Assembly (NCBI GenBank): GCA_902636075.1
Contig: CACPQM010000002.1
Coordinates: 107,432 to 171,431 of the forward strand
Origin: an uncultured Pelagibacteraceae bacterium
GTDB taxonomy: Bacteria > Pseudomonadota > Alphaproteobacteria > Pelagibacterales > Pelagibacteraceae
DNA: 64,000 bases
Reading direction: 5' to 3'
The notes beneath the pieces are model-generated. The model was not told the DNA's origin, made no database searches, and saw only the letters and a program-made list of their open reading frames with translations. The position numbers and the translations under genes were made by a program. This document shows positions 1 through 8,689 of the stretch, one piece after another (the first letter of the stretch is position 1; each line of letters starts with the position of its first letter).

Positions 1-692
1 TTAAAATTAAAAATAAAACTGCGTGTTTGGTAAGTTTTTTAAAAGGAAAAGATAAAAATCAACTAAAAACTAATGACTGTTTTCAAGTTGGAAAAAATGC
101 TGCTCTGTTACATTTGGCTGCTAAAAAATTAAAATTATACAGAAAAAATTCATTATCTATAAATTCTTGGGAACCTTTACTAAATAGAATAGATAAAAGA
201 ATTAACAAACTTTCAAGTAATTTAATAAATATTATGCAAACTGACTTAATAGATATCAAGAAAAAGTGGCCAAAAAAAATGCCAAATGGAATAATACACA
301 GCGATCTTTTTATTGATAATATTTTTTTCTATAAAAAAAAATATTACGGCTTTATAGATTTTTATTTTTCTGCAAATGATTTTTTGGCTTATGAATTAGC
401 TACATGTGTAAATGCATTGTGTTTTAAAAAAAGAAATAAAATTTTTGTACTAGACAAAAGTAAATCTGCCCAATTATTAAGAGGTTACCAATCAATACGT
501 AAATTAAATACTAAAGAAAAAAATAATTTCAATACTTTATGTAGAGGTTCAGCTTTAAGATATCTTCTTACAAGATCATATGATTATTTAAATACTCCTA
601 AAAAAGCATTAATTAAAATTAAAGATCCTAAAGAATATCTCGATAAATTAAATTTTCATAGAAAACTAAATTCTTTTAGAGACTACAACTAA
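1..692 (+). CDS. thrB: Homoserine kinase, APH-type ThrB (5' end outside window)
   Basis: ATP-dependent phosphorylation of L-homoserine, the step before threonine synthase. The frame is open from base 3 to the window edge, and the TTG at 27 is an internal Leu codon, so this is the C-terminal part (about 230 residues) of a protein normally near 315-320 aa. The kinase catalytic loop is visible as HSDLFIDN (residues 91-98 counted from the TTG), with the metal-binding Asp about 13 residues later in GFIDFYFS, as in APH-fold small-molecule kinases. The stop overlaps the rnhA start by one base (TAATG). The thrB-rnhA order is common in alphaproteobacteria. thrC lies nearby on the other strand at 2007-3377. 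Confidence 0.93.
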   Translation, partial: KIKNKTACLVSFLKGKDKNQLKTNDCFQVGKNAALLHLAAKKLKLYRKNSLSINSWEPLLNRIDKRINKLSSNLINIMQTDLIDIKKKWPKKMPNGIIHSDLFIDNIFFYKKKYYGFIDFYFSANDFLAYELATCVNALCFKKRNKIFVLDKSKSAQLLRGYQSIRKLNTKEKNNFNTLCRGSALRYLLTRSYDYLNTPKKALIKIKDPKEYLDKLNFHRKLNSFRDYN

Positions 693-1114
693 TGATAAAG
701 ATTTATACCGATGGGTCATGTTTAGGTAATCCAGGAAATGGTGGGTGGGCTGCAATCATTATAGAAAATGAGAAGAAAACCCATATAAAAGGTAGCAAAA
801 AAGATACCACAAATAATCAAATGGAATTACTTGCTCCTATAAAAGCTCTTAAAAAAATTCCTAAAGGTAGCAATGTTCAAATTTTTACAGACTCCACATA
901 TGTTAAGTCTGGAATTACAGAATGGATACATAATTGGAAGAAAAATGGTTGGATAACTGCAAATAAACAACCTGTAAAAAATAAAAACCTTTGGACTGAA
1001 TTAGATCTTATGACTAGTGAATTTGAAATAAAATGGATTTGGGTAAAAGGTCACTCCTCAGACAAATTAAATAATGAGGTTGATTTAATGGCTAGAGAGG
1101 CTGCATCAGTTTAA
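692..1114 (+). CDS. rnhA: Ribonuclease HI
   Basis: Degrades the RNA strand of RNA:DNA hybrids (R-loops, Okazaki primers) in the cytoplasm. The 140-aa length is typical of a single-domain type 1 RNase H. All four catalytic acidic residues are visible: D7 in IYTDGS, E45 in NNQMEL, D67 in FTDSTY and D131 in NEVDLMA, plus the mobile-loop H121 in VKGHSS. Start ATG overlaps the thrB stop, so the two are translationally coupled. The next gene is convergent, only 7 bp away. Confidence 0.97.
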   Translation: MIKIYTDGSCLGNPGNGGWAAIIIENEKKTHIKGSKKDTTNNQMELLAPIKALKKIPKGSNVQIFTDSTYVKSGITEWIHNWKKNGWITANKQPVKNKNLWTELDLMTSEFEIKWIWVKGHSSDKLNNEVDLMAREAASV

Positions 1115-1121
1115 TTAAAAG

Positions 1122-1490
1122 TTAATTTACAGGAATTGTAAAGCTTGGGGCGTAAGTTCTATGTTTATCTGTAATTGCATCTGTTATTCCAAGGTCAAAA
1201 AATAATACACTAGCACCTAGTTTTGCACCTTCAATACTACTAGCTATACCACCAACGCCAGTCTTGCCTGTCTCTGTCTTACAGTTAAATCTTAAAATAT
1301 CATCTGATCTTCTAATCATGAATGTTCCAGGAACTTTTCCACTCCATGAACCCCTTTTATTAGTTAAATTGCACGTGCCATCACTTCCATCACTGAAAGA
1401 CAAGGCCACAGGAGTATTTGGATCGTTTACAATAGTCGCACAAGATGAAAGAATAATTGATGAAATTAATACTAATAATAATTTATGCAT
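1122..1490 (-). CDS. Small hypothetical lipoprotein
   Basis: 122-aa protein of unknown function. The N-terminus is a clear lipoprotein signal: a hydrophobic stretch ending in a lipobox LSSC, with the lipidated Cys at residue 17. The rest is a small Gly/Ser-rich domain with a GKTGVGGIASS stretch followed by a hydrophobic helix-like segment (GAKLGASVLFFDLG), so it may be partly membrane-associated. No catalytic motif is recognisable. It lies downstream of the peroxiredoxin and threonine synthase genes on the same strand, 34 bp after the peroxiredoxin stop. Function unknown; the lipoprotein call is firm. Confidence 0.8.
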   Translation of the reverse strand: MHKLLLVLISSIILSSCATIVNDPNTPVALSFSDGSDGTCNLTNKRGSWSGKVPGTFMIRRSDDILRFNCKTETGKTGVGGIASSIEGAKLGASVLFFDLGITDAITDKHRTYAPSFTIPVN

Positions 1491-1524
1491 AGTAAATGGT
1501 ATTATAGATTTTGTAAGAATTAAA

Positions 1525-2010
1525 CTAAATAATACTCAAAATACTATCTGCTGAGGATATTCCGCAGTTTTTAGTTTCCTCTTCTTCTTGAATATTTTGC
1601 ACTTTCAGGTTGTTTATAATCATCACATAACGATTAGATCTTATGCCCATACCTTTTGAATTTCTATCAACTTCAGCACCAATTAGTTTTGTAAATGCCA
1701 AATAAGGATCGGCTAGCATAATTATATTTTCTCCAATATTGTTTGCCTCTCCCCAAGCATTCATCACATATGGATCATTTACAGCTAAGCAAAATATTTT
1801 ATCAATACCTTTATCTAAGATTTGTTGAGCATTTTTAACATAACCCGGCAAGTGAAACTTGGAGCATGTAGCTGTGAATGCGCCAGGTAATCCGAATAAT
1901 ATTATTTTTTTTGATCCAAATACCTCAGAAATACTTTGTTCCTTGGGTTCACCATCAACTAAATGAAAGATTTTTGTATCTGGGATTTGATCATTAATTT
2001 TTAGCTTCAT
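1525..2010 (-). CDS. Peroxiredoxin (Prx5/redoxin family)
   Basis: Thiol peroxidase of the Prx5-like AhpC/TSA class, reducing H2O2 and organic hydroperoxides in the cytosol, in this family usually with glutathione/glutaredoxin as reductant. The active-site motif LPGAFTATCSKFHLPGY contains the peroxidatic Cys at residue 49, with the Pro, Thr and nearby residues expected. Length 161 aa fits the family. No fused glutaredoxin domain is present, unlike some marine gammaproteobacteria. Its ATG overlaps the thrC stop by 4 bp (ATGA), suggesting co-translation. The reductant is family inference. Confidence 0.93.
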   Translation of the reverse strand: MKLKINDQIPDTKIFHLVDGEPKEQSISEVFGSKKIILFGLPGAFTATCSKFHLPGYVKNAQQILDKGIDKIFCLAVNDPYVMNAWGEANNIGENIIMLADPYLAFTKLIGAEVDRNSKGMGIRSNRYVMIINNLKVQNIQEEEETKNCGISSADSILSII

Positions 2011-3377
2011 AATTTGCTTTTAACGAAATTTTTTACTGCTTCCTTATCATTTTTTAATAGTTGAAAATTTTCCTCTTTACCATGAACATATTGAAGTTCT
2101 TTAGGTAGTTCTTCATGTTTATTTATAGCATTATCTGTTGCAGCTGGAAATTTACATGGATGGGCAGTAGACAAAACTACACAATCATTAAATGATAGCT
2201 TGTGTGCAGCACCTAGTCCAACTGCAGTATGCGGATCTAAAATAATATTATTTTTCTCAAAATTTTTCTTTATAATTTCTAAAGTTTCATTTTCATTACA
2301 ACTTTCAGAAACAAAATCTTTTTGTATAATACCTAAGTTTGATTTATCAATTTTGTATTCATTTTGTTTTATTTTTTTCATTATATCTGATGTAATTTCA
2401 GCATTAGAGTTATTTACGTAATAAATTAGTCTTTCAAAGTTACTTGCCAATTGGATATCCATACTTGGAGAAAGTGTTTCTTTTACTTTTTTTGAAACAT
2501 AATCACCATTTGAGATTGCTCTATGCAAAATATCATTTTCATTAGTCGCAACAATAAGTTTATCTATTGGTAATCCCATTTCTTTAGCAAGATATCCTGC
2601 AAAAACATCTCCAAAGTTTCCTGTGGGGACTGAAAAAGATATAGGTTTATCACTATCAAGTTTAAAATAAGTATAAAAATAATAAACAGCTTGGGCAATT
2701 ATTCTTGCCCAATTAATAGAATTAACCCCTGACATATTTATTGATTTAGAAAAATCTAAATCTGAAAACATTTGCTTAACAATATTTTGACAATCATCAA
2801 AATTTCCATCTATTGCAATATTGAAAACATTTTCATCCTCAACCGTTGTCATTAACTTTCTTTGTACTGGTGAAATTCTATTATTAGGATGTAAGACAAA
2901 AATATTTAGGTTTGATTTTCCTTTAATTGCATCTATAGCGGCAGCACCTGTATCACCTGATGTAGCTACAACAATATTAATTTTTTTATCATTATTACTT
3001 AAATAATATTCATACAAGTTACCAATAAACTGCATTGCTATATCTTTAAAAGCTAATGTTGGACCATGAAATAACTCTAATAATTTGATATCTCCAACAT
3101 TTGATATTTTAACAACTTCTTTTTCTCTAAAAGTTGAATAAGATTTTTTAATTAATGATGAAAGATCATCTTTTGAAATAAAGTCTGACGAAAATTGATT
3201 TATTATTTCAGTAGATAAATCATTATAATTTAGCCTTTTAAGATAAGATAGGTCTTCTGGAGAAAATTTTTTTATAGATTTAGGTACATAAAGTCCACCA
3301 TCATCAGCTAAACCTTTAATGAAAACATCTTCAAAACTATATTCTTTTGAATTATCTCTTGTACTTACATATCTCAT
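2007..3377 (-). CDS. thrC: Threonine synthase
   Basis: PLP enzyme converting O-phosphohomoserine to L-threonine. Length (456 aa) and motifs fit the bacterial class. The N-terminal MRYVSTRD start is characteristic, the PLP lysine is K111 in GPTLAFKDIAMQF, and a Gly-rich phosphate-binding loop is seen as PTGNFGDVFAGY; the C-terminus ends in the family-typical HPCKFPAA region. It takes the product of thrB, whose gene ends at 692. It reads in the same direction as the cytochrome oxidase block, 41 bp after ctaB, which may put it in the same transcript; alphaproteobacteria often keep thrC next to cox genes. Confidence 0.97.
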   Translation of the reverse strand: MRYVSTRDNSKEYSFEDVFIKGLADDGGLYVPKSIKKFSPEDLSYLKRLNYNDLSTEIINQFSSDFISKDDLSSLIKKSYSTFREKEVVKISNVGDIKLLELFHGPTLAFKDIAMQFIGNLYEYYLSNNDKKINIVVATSGDTGAAAIDAIKGKSNLNIFVLHPNNRISPVQRKLMTTVEDENVFNIAIDGNFDDCQNIVKQMFSDLDFSKSINMSGVNSINWARIIAQAVYYFYTYFKLDSDKPISFSVPTGNFGDVFAGYLAKEMGLPIDKLIVATNENDILHRAISNGDYVSKKVKETLSPSMDIQLASNFERLIYYVNNSNAEITSDIMKKIKQNEYKIDKSNLGIIQKDFVSESCNENETLEIIKKNFEKNNIILDPHTAVGLGAAHKLSFNDCVVLSTAHPCKFPAATDNAINKHEELPKELQYVHGKEENFQLLKNDKEAVKNFVKSKL

Positions 3378-3418
3378 GAATTTTTTTTACCATTTTCCTA
3401 TAAAATAAATAGAATTAT

Positions 3419-4333
3419 TTATTTTATAATCTGGTCTACCAAAAATAAGACAAAAAGCAAAAATAAGTAAAAAATTGAGTAAGAGAATACCTTTTTAGCC
3501 TTCTTTATTTCAAATTTATTTTTTTTGAACTTAAGAAGATCATAACAAACATAGTTGTAATAAAAGGTAAGTAATAATGAAACTATTAAGAATGTTTCGC
3601 CTGCAAAACCAATATAATAAGGCAAAATAACTACTGGTAACATTATTAAAGAATAAATAAATATATTTTTCTTAGTTTCCTCAATACCATTAGTAATAGG
3701 TAACATAGGAATTTTAGCTTTCTGATAGTCGTCTGCTTTATAAAGGCTCAATGCCCAAAAATGAGATGGGGTCCAAAAGAATATGATTAAGAAAAATGTT
3801 ATCGGTTCTATTGTTAATGAGTTAGTAGCTATAGTCCAACCTATAACTGGTGGCAGTGCACCTGATGCGCCTCCAATAACAATATTTTGTGGAGTTTTTC
3901 TTTTTAACCAAATCGTATAAACAAAGACATAAAATGCTATTGTTATAGATAACAGTATAGCTGATGTTAAATTTGAAAAATAATAAAGTCCAACTATAGA
4001 TATTATTGACAACACTGTTCCAAATAATAAAGCGTGTTCCCTATTAACTTTTCCTGTAGGAATGGGTCTGAGACATGTTCTTGTCATTAATTTATCAAGG
4101 TCAGCCTCATACCACATATTTAGGGCACCAGCTGCACCTGCGCCAATTGTCACAAAAAATATTGCAACTATTGAATTAAGGAATGAAACTGAAACTGGAG
4201 CTGTTAATAATCCAACAGCACAAGTAAAGATAACCAAAGACATAACTCTTGGCTTCATTAGTAATAATAAATATTTTGAATAGGAAAAAAAACTTATAGA
4301 AACTGATTTTTTTTTAATTGTATTTGCAGTCAC
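3419..4333 (-). CDS. ctaB: Protoheme IX farnesyltransferase (heme O synthase)
   Basis: Integral membrane UbiA-superfamily prenyltransferase that adds farnesyl to heme b to make heme O, precursor of heme A for the aa3 oxidase encoded just upstream. 304 aa with about eight hydrophobic helices. The first polyprenyl-diphosphate motif is N72-x3-E76-x3-D80 followed by MTRTCLRPIPTG; Glu replaces the usual first Asp. The start is GTG (MTANTIK), 2 bp after the preceding gene's stop; the next Met is residue 26, inside the first membrane segment, so GTG is preferred. No ctaG/cox11 gene lies beside it, unlike the common alphaproteobacterial order. Confidence 0.95.
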   Translation of the reverse strand: MTANTIKKKSVSISFFSYSKYLLLLMKPRVMSLVIFTCAVGLLTAPVSVSFLNSIVAIFFVTIGAGAAGALNMWYEADLDKLMTRTCLRPIPTGKVNREHALLFGTVLSIISIVGLYYFSNLTSAILLSITIAFYVFVYTIWLKRKTPQNIVIGGASGALPPVIGWTIATNSLTIEPITFFLIIFFWTPSHFWALSLYKADDYQKAKIPMLPITNGIEETKKNIFIYSLIMLPVVILPYYIGFAGETFLIVSLLLTFYYNYVCYDLLKFKKNKFEIKKAKKVFSYSIFYLFLLFVLFLVDQIIK

Positions 4334-4335
4334 TA

Positions 4336-4599
4336 TTACTCAACATTTAGTGAAACAAATATTACAAGTAATATAACGCCTGCTATTAAAATATGATTTC
4401 CAAGATCGAATATACCCACCTTACTATTTTTTTTGTCAATTAATCTTCTACTTAAAGGTATTTGATCATAAGGATTTATTGTGACTTTATCACCTTGTTC
4501 TTTCTGGTTTTCAACTTTTACCGAATAACCAAACCAAACTATATAAATGAAAAAAACAAATAAAATTAAGAAAAAAGCTAAGTATCCGTAGGCATCCAT
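4336..4599 (-). CDS. Small two-helix membrane protein in the cox cluster
   Basis: 87-aa protein I do not recognise. It has an N-terminal hydrophobic segment (about residues 7-27), a polar middle (about 28-62) containing NPYDQIPLSRRLID, and a C-terminal hydrophobic segment (about 66-84). It is packed between subunit IV (2 bp upstream) and ctaB (2 bp downstream), in the position where alphaproteobacteria often carry ctaG/cox11 or short assembly proteins. Context therefore suggests a role in oxidase assembly or as an accessory subunit, but there are no Cys or His ligands for copper, so it is not a Cox11 substitute by sequence. Confidence 0.75.
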   Translation of the reverse strand: MDAYGYLAFFLILFVFFIYIVWFGYSVKVENQKEQGDKVTINPYDQIPLSRRLIDKKNSKVGIFDLGNHILIAGVILLVIFVSLNVE

Positions 4600-4601
4600 A
4601 T

Positions 4602-4961
4602 TTAAGCTCCCCCTACTACAAAATAAAAGAATCTTGAAAACAGTGTATATTTAAATTCTGCAGTCATTAAAAATATAAAACAGGCAATTGCCGTCATTGG
4701 CCATAACAGAACATTCACTAAAGCGTATCTCTCCCAAAATAAGTGCATAAAAAAGGCCATAATTAACCCTGCTTTTAAAAACATAAAGAATAATATTAGT
4801 GACCATCTCAACATTCCTTGAAATTGGTACCAGTCAACCATGTACGAGAAGAAACTTAGAACAAATAACAACAACCAAATCCAAAGATAAATTCCTATCT
4901 TTTGAGTACTTGTTTGCTCTTCTTTTTTAGTTGTCTCGTTCATTTTGTTAGTCTCTTCCAT
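4602..4961 (-). CDS. Cytochrome c oxidase subunit IV family protein
   Basis: 119 aa with three hydrophobic helices (roughly 24-45, 53-75, 80-103), including MAFFMHLFWERY, characteristic of the prokaryotic COX subunit IV (COX4_pro / CyoD-like) family. This subunit stabilises the catalytic core and the CuB site rather than carrying cofactors. It follows coxC by 8 bp and precedes the 87-aa membrane protein by 2 bp, so it is co-transcribed with coxBAC. The first Met is followed by a second at residue 7 (MNETTKK); either start leaves the membrane domain intact. Confidence 0.88.
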   Translation of the reverse strand: MEETNKMNETTKKEEQTSTQKIGIYLWIWLLLFVLSFFSYMVDWYQFQGMLRWSLILFFMFLKAGLIMAFFMHLFWERYALVNVLLWPMTAIACFIFLMTAEFKYTLFSRFFYFVVGGA

Positions 4962-4969
4962 ATATTATT

Positions 4970-5680
4970 TTACCACAAATAAAAAAATGCGAAAATGAAA
5001 ACCCAAACTAGATCTACGAAGTGCCAATAAAGACCTAATATTTCAATTTCAACATAATCCCCTTTCATTTTAGTAAACCAGCCTCTTTTTTTACTCTCAT
5101 AATGACCAGCAAAAACTTTATAAGTGTAAATAAATAAGAAAATCACCCCAATTGAGACATGGAAACCATGGAAACCTGTTATCATAAAAAAGAAAGAACC
5201 AAACTGTGATGCACCAAATGGATTTCCCCACGGTCTAACACCTTCATGAATTAGTTTAGACCACTCAAACACTTGCATTCCTACAAAAGTAAGACCACCC
5301 ACAGCAGTAGCTAGAATTAGCCAACCACACATTTTACGATTTTTTTCGTAACCATATTTAACTGCTAAAGCCATTGTTCCACTACTTGTGATCAATACAA
5401 AAGTCATTATCGCAATCAGTAGAAGTGGGACAGGTACACCTCCTACATATAAAGAAAAAACCTCACTAGTGTTAGGCCAATCAACAATGGTTGATCCTCT
5501 ACCTTTCATATAAGAAATTAAAAAACAGCTAAATACAAAAGTATCACTCAGTAAAAAGATCCACATCATGGCTTTGCCCCAATGCACACCTTTAAACATT
5601 GTTTGGTCTGAACCAGTGTCAGACGCCATGCCCTTAAACCCAGGTTTAAGTTCGAAGCCGTCTATTTTTTGTTCAGACAT
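4970..5680 (-). CDS. coxC: Cytochrome c oxidase subunit III
   Basis: 236 aa, several membrane helices. Subunit III of the heme-copper oxidase binds no redox centre but stabilises turnover and lines the proton-uptake side. Family signatures include GFHGFHVSIGVIFL and the C-terminal EILGLYWHFVDLVWVFIFAFFYLW, the classic carboxyl end of COX III. It sits 10 bp downstream of coxA on the same strand. A second, divergent subunit III-like protein is encoded at 8690-9367. Confidence 0.96.
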   Translation of the reverse strand: MSEQKIDGFELKPGFKGMASDTGSDQTMFKGVHWGKAMMWIFLLSDTFVFSCFLISYMKGRGSTIVDWPNTSEVFSLYVGGVPVPLLLIAIMTFVLITSSGTMALAVKYGYEKNRKMCGWLILATAVGGLTFVGMQVFEWSKLIHEGVRPWGNPFGASQFGSFFFMITGFHGFHVSIGVIFLFIYTYKVFAGHYESKKRGWFTKMKGDYVEIEILGLYWHFVDLVWVFIFAFFYLW

Positions 5681-5690
5681 TATTTTTCTC

Positions 5691-7529
5691 TTAAGTTTTC
5701 TCTACTTCTGTGTGTATTACTTCACTAGGTGCTGTTGTTTGTGGAATAAAGTCATCCTTTGCTCCTGGAACACTAAAGTCGTAAGGCCATCTGTGAACAA
5801 CTGGAAGTCTTTCCCCAAAGTTACCATGTTCTGGCGGAACAGTAGATGTATACCATTCAAGTGAATTTGCTTTCCAAGGGTTTTGTTCAGCCTTTTTACC
5901 TGTTTTTAATGTTTTAATGATATTGAAAACTAAAATAAACTGTGCTGCACCGACTATAAATGCTGCAATACTTATAAATTCATTCATACCAACTGCTGAT
6001 GTCATATACGGACTATCATACATTTCAAAATATCTTCTTGGAACTCCAATAAAACCTAAGTAATGCATTGGGAAATAAATTGAATAAGCTCCTAAGAAAG
6101 TAATCCAGAAGTGCCATTTTCCTAGACCTTCATGTAACATTTTTCCAGCTACTAATGGGAACCAATGATAAACTGCGCCCATAATAACCATTAATGGTGC
6201 AATACCCATTACCATATGAAAGTGGGCTATTACAAAATATGTATCAGATAATGGAACATCAACTGAAACATTTCCTAAAAATATTCCAGTAATTCCACCA
6301 TTTACAAATGTAACGATAAATCCTAGGCACCATAACATTACTGTGTTAATTCTAATATTTCCTCTCCATAAAGTAAGTATCCAGTTATAAACTTTCATGG
6401 CTGTCGGAACAGCAATAATTAATGTCGTTGTTGCAAAGAAAAATCCGAACCAAGGGTTCATACCGCTAACGTACATGTGGTGAGCCCATACAAAGAAACT
6501 TAAACCTCCAATACCAACAATTGCCCAAACCATCATTCTGTAACCAAATATGTTTTTTCTTGCATGAACTGATATCAAGTCAGAAACTATTCCAAATGCA
6601 GGTAATGCAACAATATAAACTTCAGGGTGTCCAAAGAACCAAAACAAGTGTTGGAAAAGTATTGGGCTTCCTCCACCATATTCAAGAACCTCACCTGCCT
6701 TTAATATTGTAGGCATAAAGAAACTTGTTTGTAGAACTTTATCTAATGTCATCATTATTGCACTAACTAGTAGTGCTGGAAATGCTAACATCGCTAGTAC
6801 AGTTGCTGTGAATATACCCCATACTGTTAAAGGCATTCTCATTAAAGTCATTCCTCTAGTTCTAGCTTGTAGAATTGTAATCATATAATTCAGTCCACCC
6901 ATTGTGAAACCAATTACAAATAAAGATAAAGATATAAGCATTAGAAGTATTCCCATACCAGATCCTGGAGTTCCCTCCAAAATAGTTTGTGGAGGATACA
7001 AGGTCCATCCCGCTCCTGTTGGCCCACCTGGAACAAAGAAACTTGCCATTAAAACTGCAACTGCAACAAAGAACATCCAGAAGCTAAGCATATTGACATA
7101 TGGGAAAACCATATCTCTTGCTCCTACCATGAGTGGAATTAGATAGTTTCCAAAGCCTCCGAGAAATAGTGCAGTTAAAAAATAAACTACCATGATCATT
7201 CCATGCATAGTTACAAATTGATAATAATGTTCTGCTGTCATGAAACCTGCTAATTCTGGAAAACCTAATTGAAGTCTCATTAACCAAGATAAAATTAAAC
7301 CTACAATTCCAGTAAATACTGCTGTTAAGAAATATTGTACTCCGATAACTTTTGCGTCCTGGCAAAAAACCCATTTTTCGATAAAACTATGTCCATGATA
7401 TAAATCTTGCTCACCAACTTCTGCTGGTCTTACATAATCTATATCTGGATTAATAGAACCAGTTGAACCATCCATTACTTCTGATGACTGAGCTTTATAT
7501 GATTTGTTGTTATCGTATTCGTCTGACAT
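5691..7529 (-). CDS. coxA: Cytochrome c oxidase subunit I (heme a, heme a3-CuB)
   Basis: Catalytic proton-pumping subunit of the terminal oxidase in the cytoplasmic membrane. 612 aa, about 12 helices. Metal ligands are all visible: low-spin heme His109 (VTMHGMIM), CuB His301 with the cross-linked Tyr305 (GHPEVYI), CuB His350/His351 (WAHHMYV), and heme a3/heme a His436 and His438 (IAHFHMVM). Glu303 in HPEVY and Asp139 in GARDMVFP support a D-channel, i.e. an A1-type oxidase. It follows coxB by 43 bp. The N-terminal ~45 polar residues are longer than in mitochondrial COX1. Confidence 0.98.
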   Translation of the reverse strand: MSDEYDNNKSYKAQSSEVMDGSTGSINPDIDYVRPAEVGEQDLYHGHSFIEKWVFCQDAKVIGVQYFLTAVFTGIVGLILSWLMRLQLGFPELAGFMTAEHYYQFVTMHGMIMVVYFLTALFLGGFGNYLIPLMVGARDMVFPYVNMLSFWMFFVAVAVLMASFFVPGGPTGAGWTLYPPQTILEGTPGSGMGILLMLISLSLFVIGFTMGGLNYMITILQARTRGMTLMRMPLTVWGIFTATVLAMLAFPALLVSAIMMTLDKVLQTSFFMPTILKAGEVLEYGGGSPILFQHLFWFFGHPEVYIVALPAFGIVSDLISVHARKNIFGYRMMVWAIVGIGGLSFFVWAHHMYVSGMNPWFGFFFATTTLIIAVPTAMKVYNWILTLWRGNIRINTVMLWCLGFIVTFVNGGITGIFLGNVSVDVPLSDTYFVIAHFHMVMGIAPLMVIMGAVYHWFPLVAGKMLHEGLGKWHFWITFLGAYSIYFPMHYLGFIGVPRRYFEMYDSPYMTSAVGMNEFISIAAFIVGAAQFILVFNIIKTLKTGKKAEQNPWKANSLEWYTSTVPPEHGNFGERLPVVHRWPYDFSVPGAKDDFIPQTTAPSEVIHTEVEKT

Positions 7530-7572
7530 ATTTTTATCCTCTATATATATTTTTTTTTAAATTAATAAATTG

Positions 7573-8409
7573 TTATTTTTTGGCCAATTTGTTCCCATCC
7601 ACGTTTAATTTTTCATATCTGGCAGATAATTGCTCAAAAGTTTCTTGCTCGCTTAGCCAAACTTCATAGTCAGCTTTATCTTGGACCTCAACACCACCTC
7701 TCATTGCGTAGTGTCCGACACCACAGTACTCGGCACATAACACTTCGTATTCACCTACTTTGTTAGGTTCAAACCAATAGAAAGTAACCGTTCCTGGAAC
7801 TGCATCCATTTTTGCTCTAAATTGTGGAACATACCAATTATGAAGTACGTCTACTGATCTTAATAAAATTTTTACAGGTCTATTGTTTTCTAAATTTATA
7901 ACATCGCTCTCAACCATTATATCATCTCTTCCAAACGGATCATCAGGGTTGATACCAAATGGATTATTGTCAGCAATGTTTCTTACTTGTGTAGTTCCTA
8001 ATTTTCCATCTGCACCAGGTAGTCTATATTGCCATCCCCATTGCCATGCCATCACATCAACTTCGATTGCATTCTTTGGAACATTTACATATTGATTCCA
8101 AATAATAAGACCAGGTGCTAGTAAAGCAGCAACTCCTAAGGTAGTTGCCCATGTTAAGATTTTTTCTAATTTTTTATCCTCAGGTTTATATTCTGCTCTT
8201 CTATCTTCTTTATGTGAGTATCTAAAAACACAGTAAATCATAAATAGACAAACAGCTACGAAAACTCCTCCACCTACCCAAAAGGTGAGAGTTATAGTAT
8301 CATCCATTCCACCCCAGTTTGATGCTATATCAGTCCAATACCAAGGGGTAAAAATATGAAATAAGACAGATCCGATGATTACTAATAAAAAAATTATTCC
8401 TGCATGCAT
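7573..8409 (-). CDS. coxB: Cytochrome c oxidase subunit II (CuA)
   Basis: Accepts electrons from cytochrome c through the binuclear CuA centre on the periplasmic side. 278 aa. CuA ligands are complete: His190 (VLHNWYVPQ), Cys225-x-Glu227-x-Cys229-x3-His233-x2-Met236 (CAEYCGVGHYAM). The aromatic electron-entry patch reads AWQWGWQY (121-128). Three hydrophobic segments (about 3-20, 44-62, 88-105) precede the cupredoxin domain, so a cleaved or uncleaved leader plus two helices is likely. It is the first gene of the minus-strand oxidase cluster. The upstream spacer to a divergent gene carries a perfect palindrome at 8444-8460. Confidence 0.97.
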   Translation of the reverse strand: MHAGIIFLLVIIGSVLFHIFTPWYWTDIASNWGGMDDTITLTFWVGGGVFVAVCLFMIYCVFRYSHKEDRRAEYKPEDKKLEKILTWATTLGVAALLAPGLIIWNQYVNVPKNAIEVDVMAWQWGWQYRLPGADGKLGTTQVRNIADNNPFGINPDDPFGRDDIMVESDVINLENNRPVKILLRSVDVLHNWYVPQFRAKMDAVPGTVTFYWFEPNKVGEYEVLCAEYCGVGHYAMRGGVEVQDKADYEVWLSEQETFEQLSARYEKLNVDGNKLAKK

Positions 8410-8443
8410 AAAGCTTATATAGAAGAATAATCCTATAAATACC

Positions 8444-8460
8444 TATGACAAAATGTCATA
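8444..8460. promoter_or_regulatory. Palindrome TATGACA-AAA-TGTCATA upstream of coxB
   Basis: Perfect 7-3-7 inverted repeat in the 87-bp spacer between coxB (minus) and the divergent 63-aa gene (plus). Its position 35-50 bp upstream of both starts and its dyad symmetry are what an operator for a dimeric regulator would look like. The half-site TGTCA also resembles a -35 element. I cannot name the regulator; TGTCA/TGACA half-sites occur for several families. Confidence 0.4.
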
Positions 8461-8496
8461 AAACATATTAATTATACTAATATAATCAATAACTTT

Positions 8497-8688
8497 ATGC
8501 TCGGTAAATTAGGTATTTTAATAACAATTCTTGCTTTGGTTTTAGCATTCTATTTTGTAATTTCTTTGGGTGCAGGAAGATTTTCAAAAGGAGAGACAAA
8601 ACCCGAAACTAAAAGATATCTAAGATCAGTAAATATACTTTTAATTATAATTGCAGTGTTTGGATCAGTGTTAGTTTTATTTATGTAA
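8497..8688 (+). CDS. Small two-helix membrane protein
   Basis: 63 aa, unrecognised. Two hydrophobic helices (about 4-25 and 46-63) flank a polar, basic loop SKGETKPETKRYLRS, giving a hairpin topology. It is divergent from coxB and its stop is 1 bp from the convergent subunit III-like gene, so it is embedded in the respiratory region. Its short length is supported by the tight fit between flanking genes and by a hydrophobic pattern that would be unlikely in a chance ORF. A function in oxidase assembly is only a guess from location. Confidence 0.7.
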   Translation: MLGKLGILITILALVLAFYFVISLGAGRFSKGETKPETKRYLRSVNILLIIIAVFGSVLVLFM

Positions 8689-8689
8689 A

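Noticed and set aside
27..29. TTG at 27 as the start of the first gene
   Set aside because: The reading frame is open upstream to base 3 and the product lacks about 95 residues of a homoserine kinase; the gene simply begins outside the window.
1264..1554. Plus-strand 96-codon ORF over the lipoprotein gene
   Set aside because: It is antisense to a gene with a clear lipobox signal and has no domain or ribosome site of its own.
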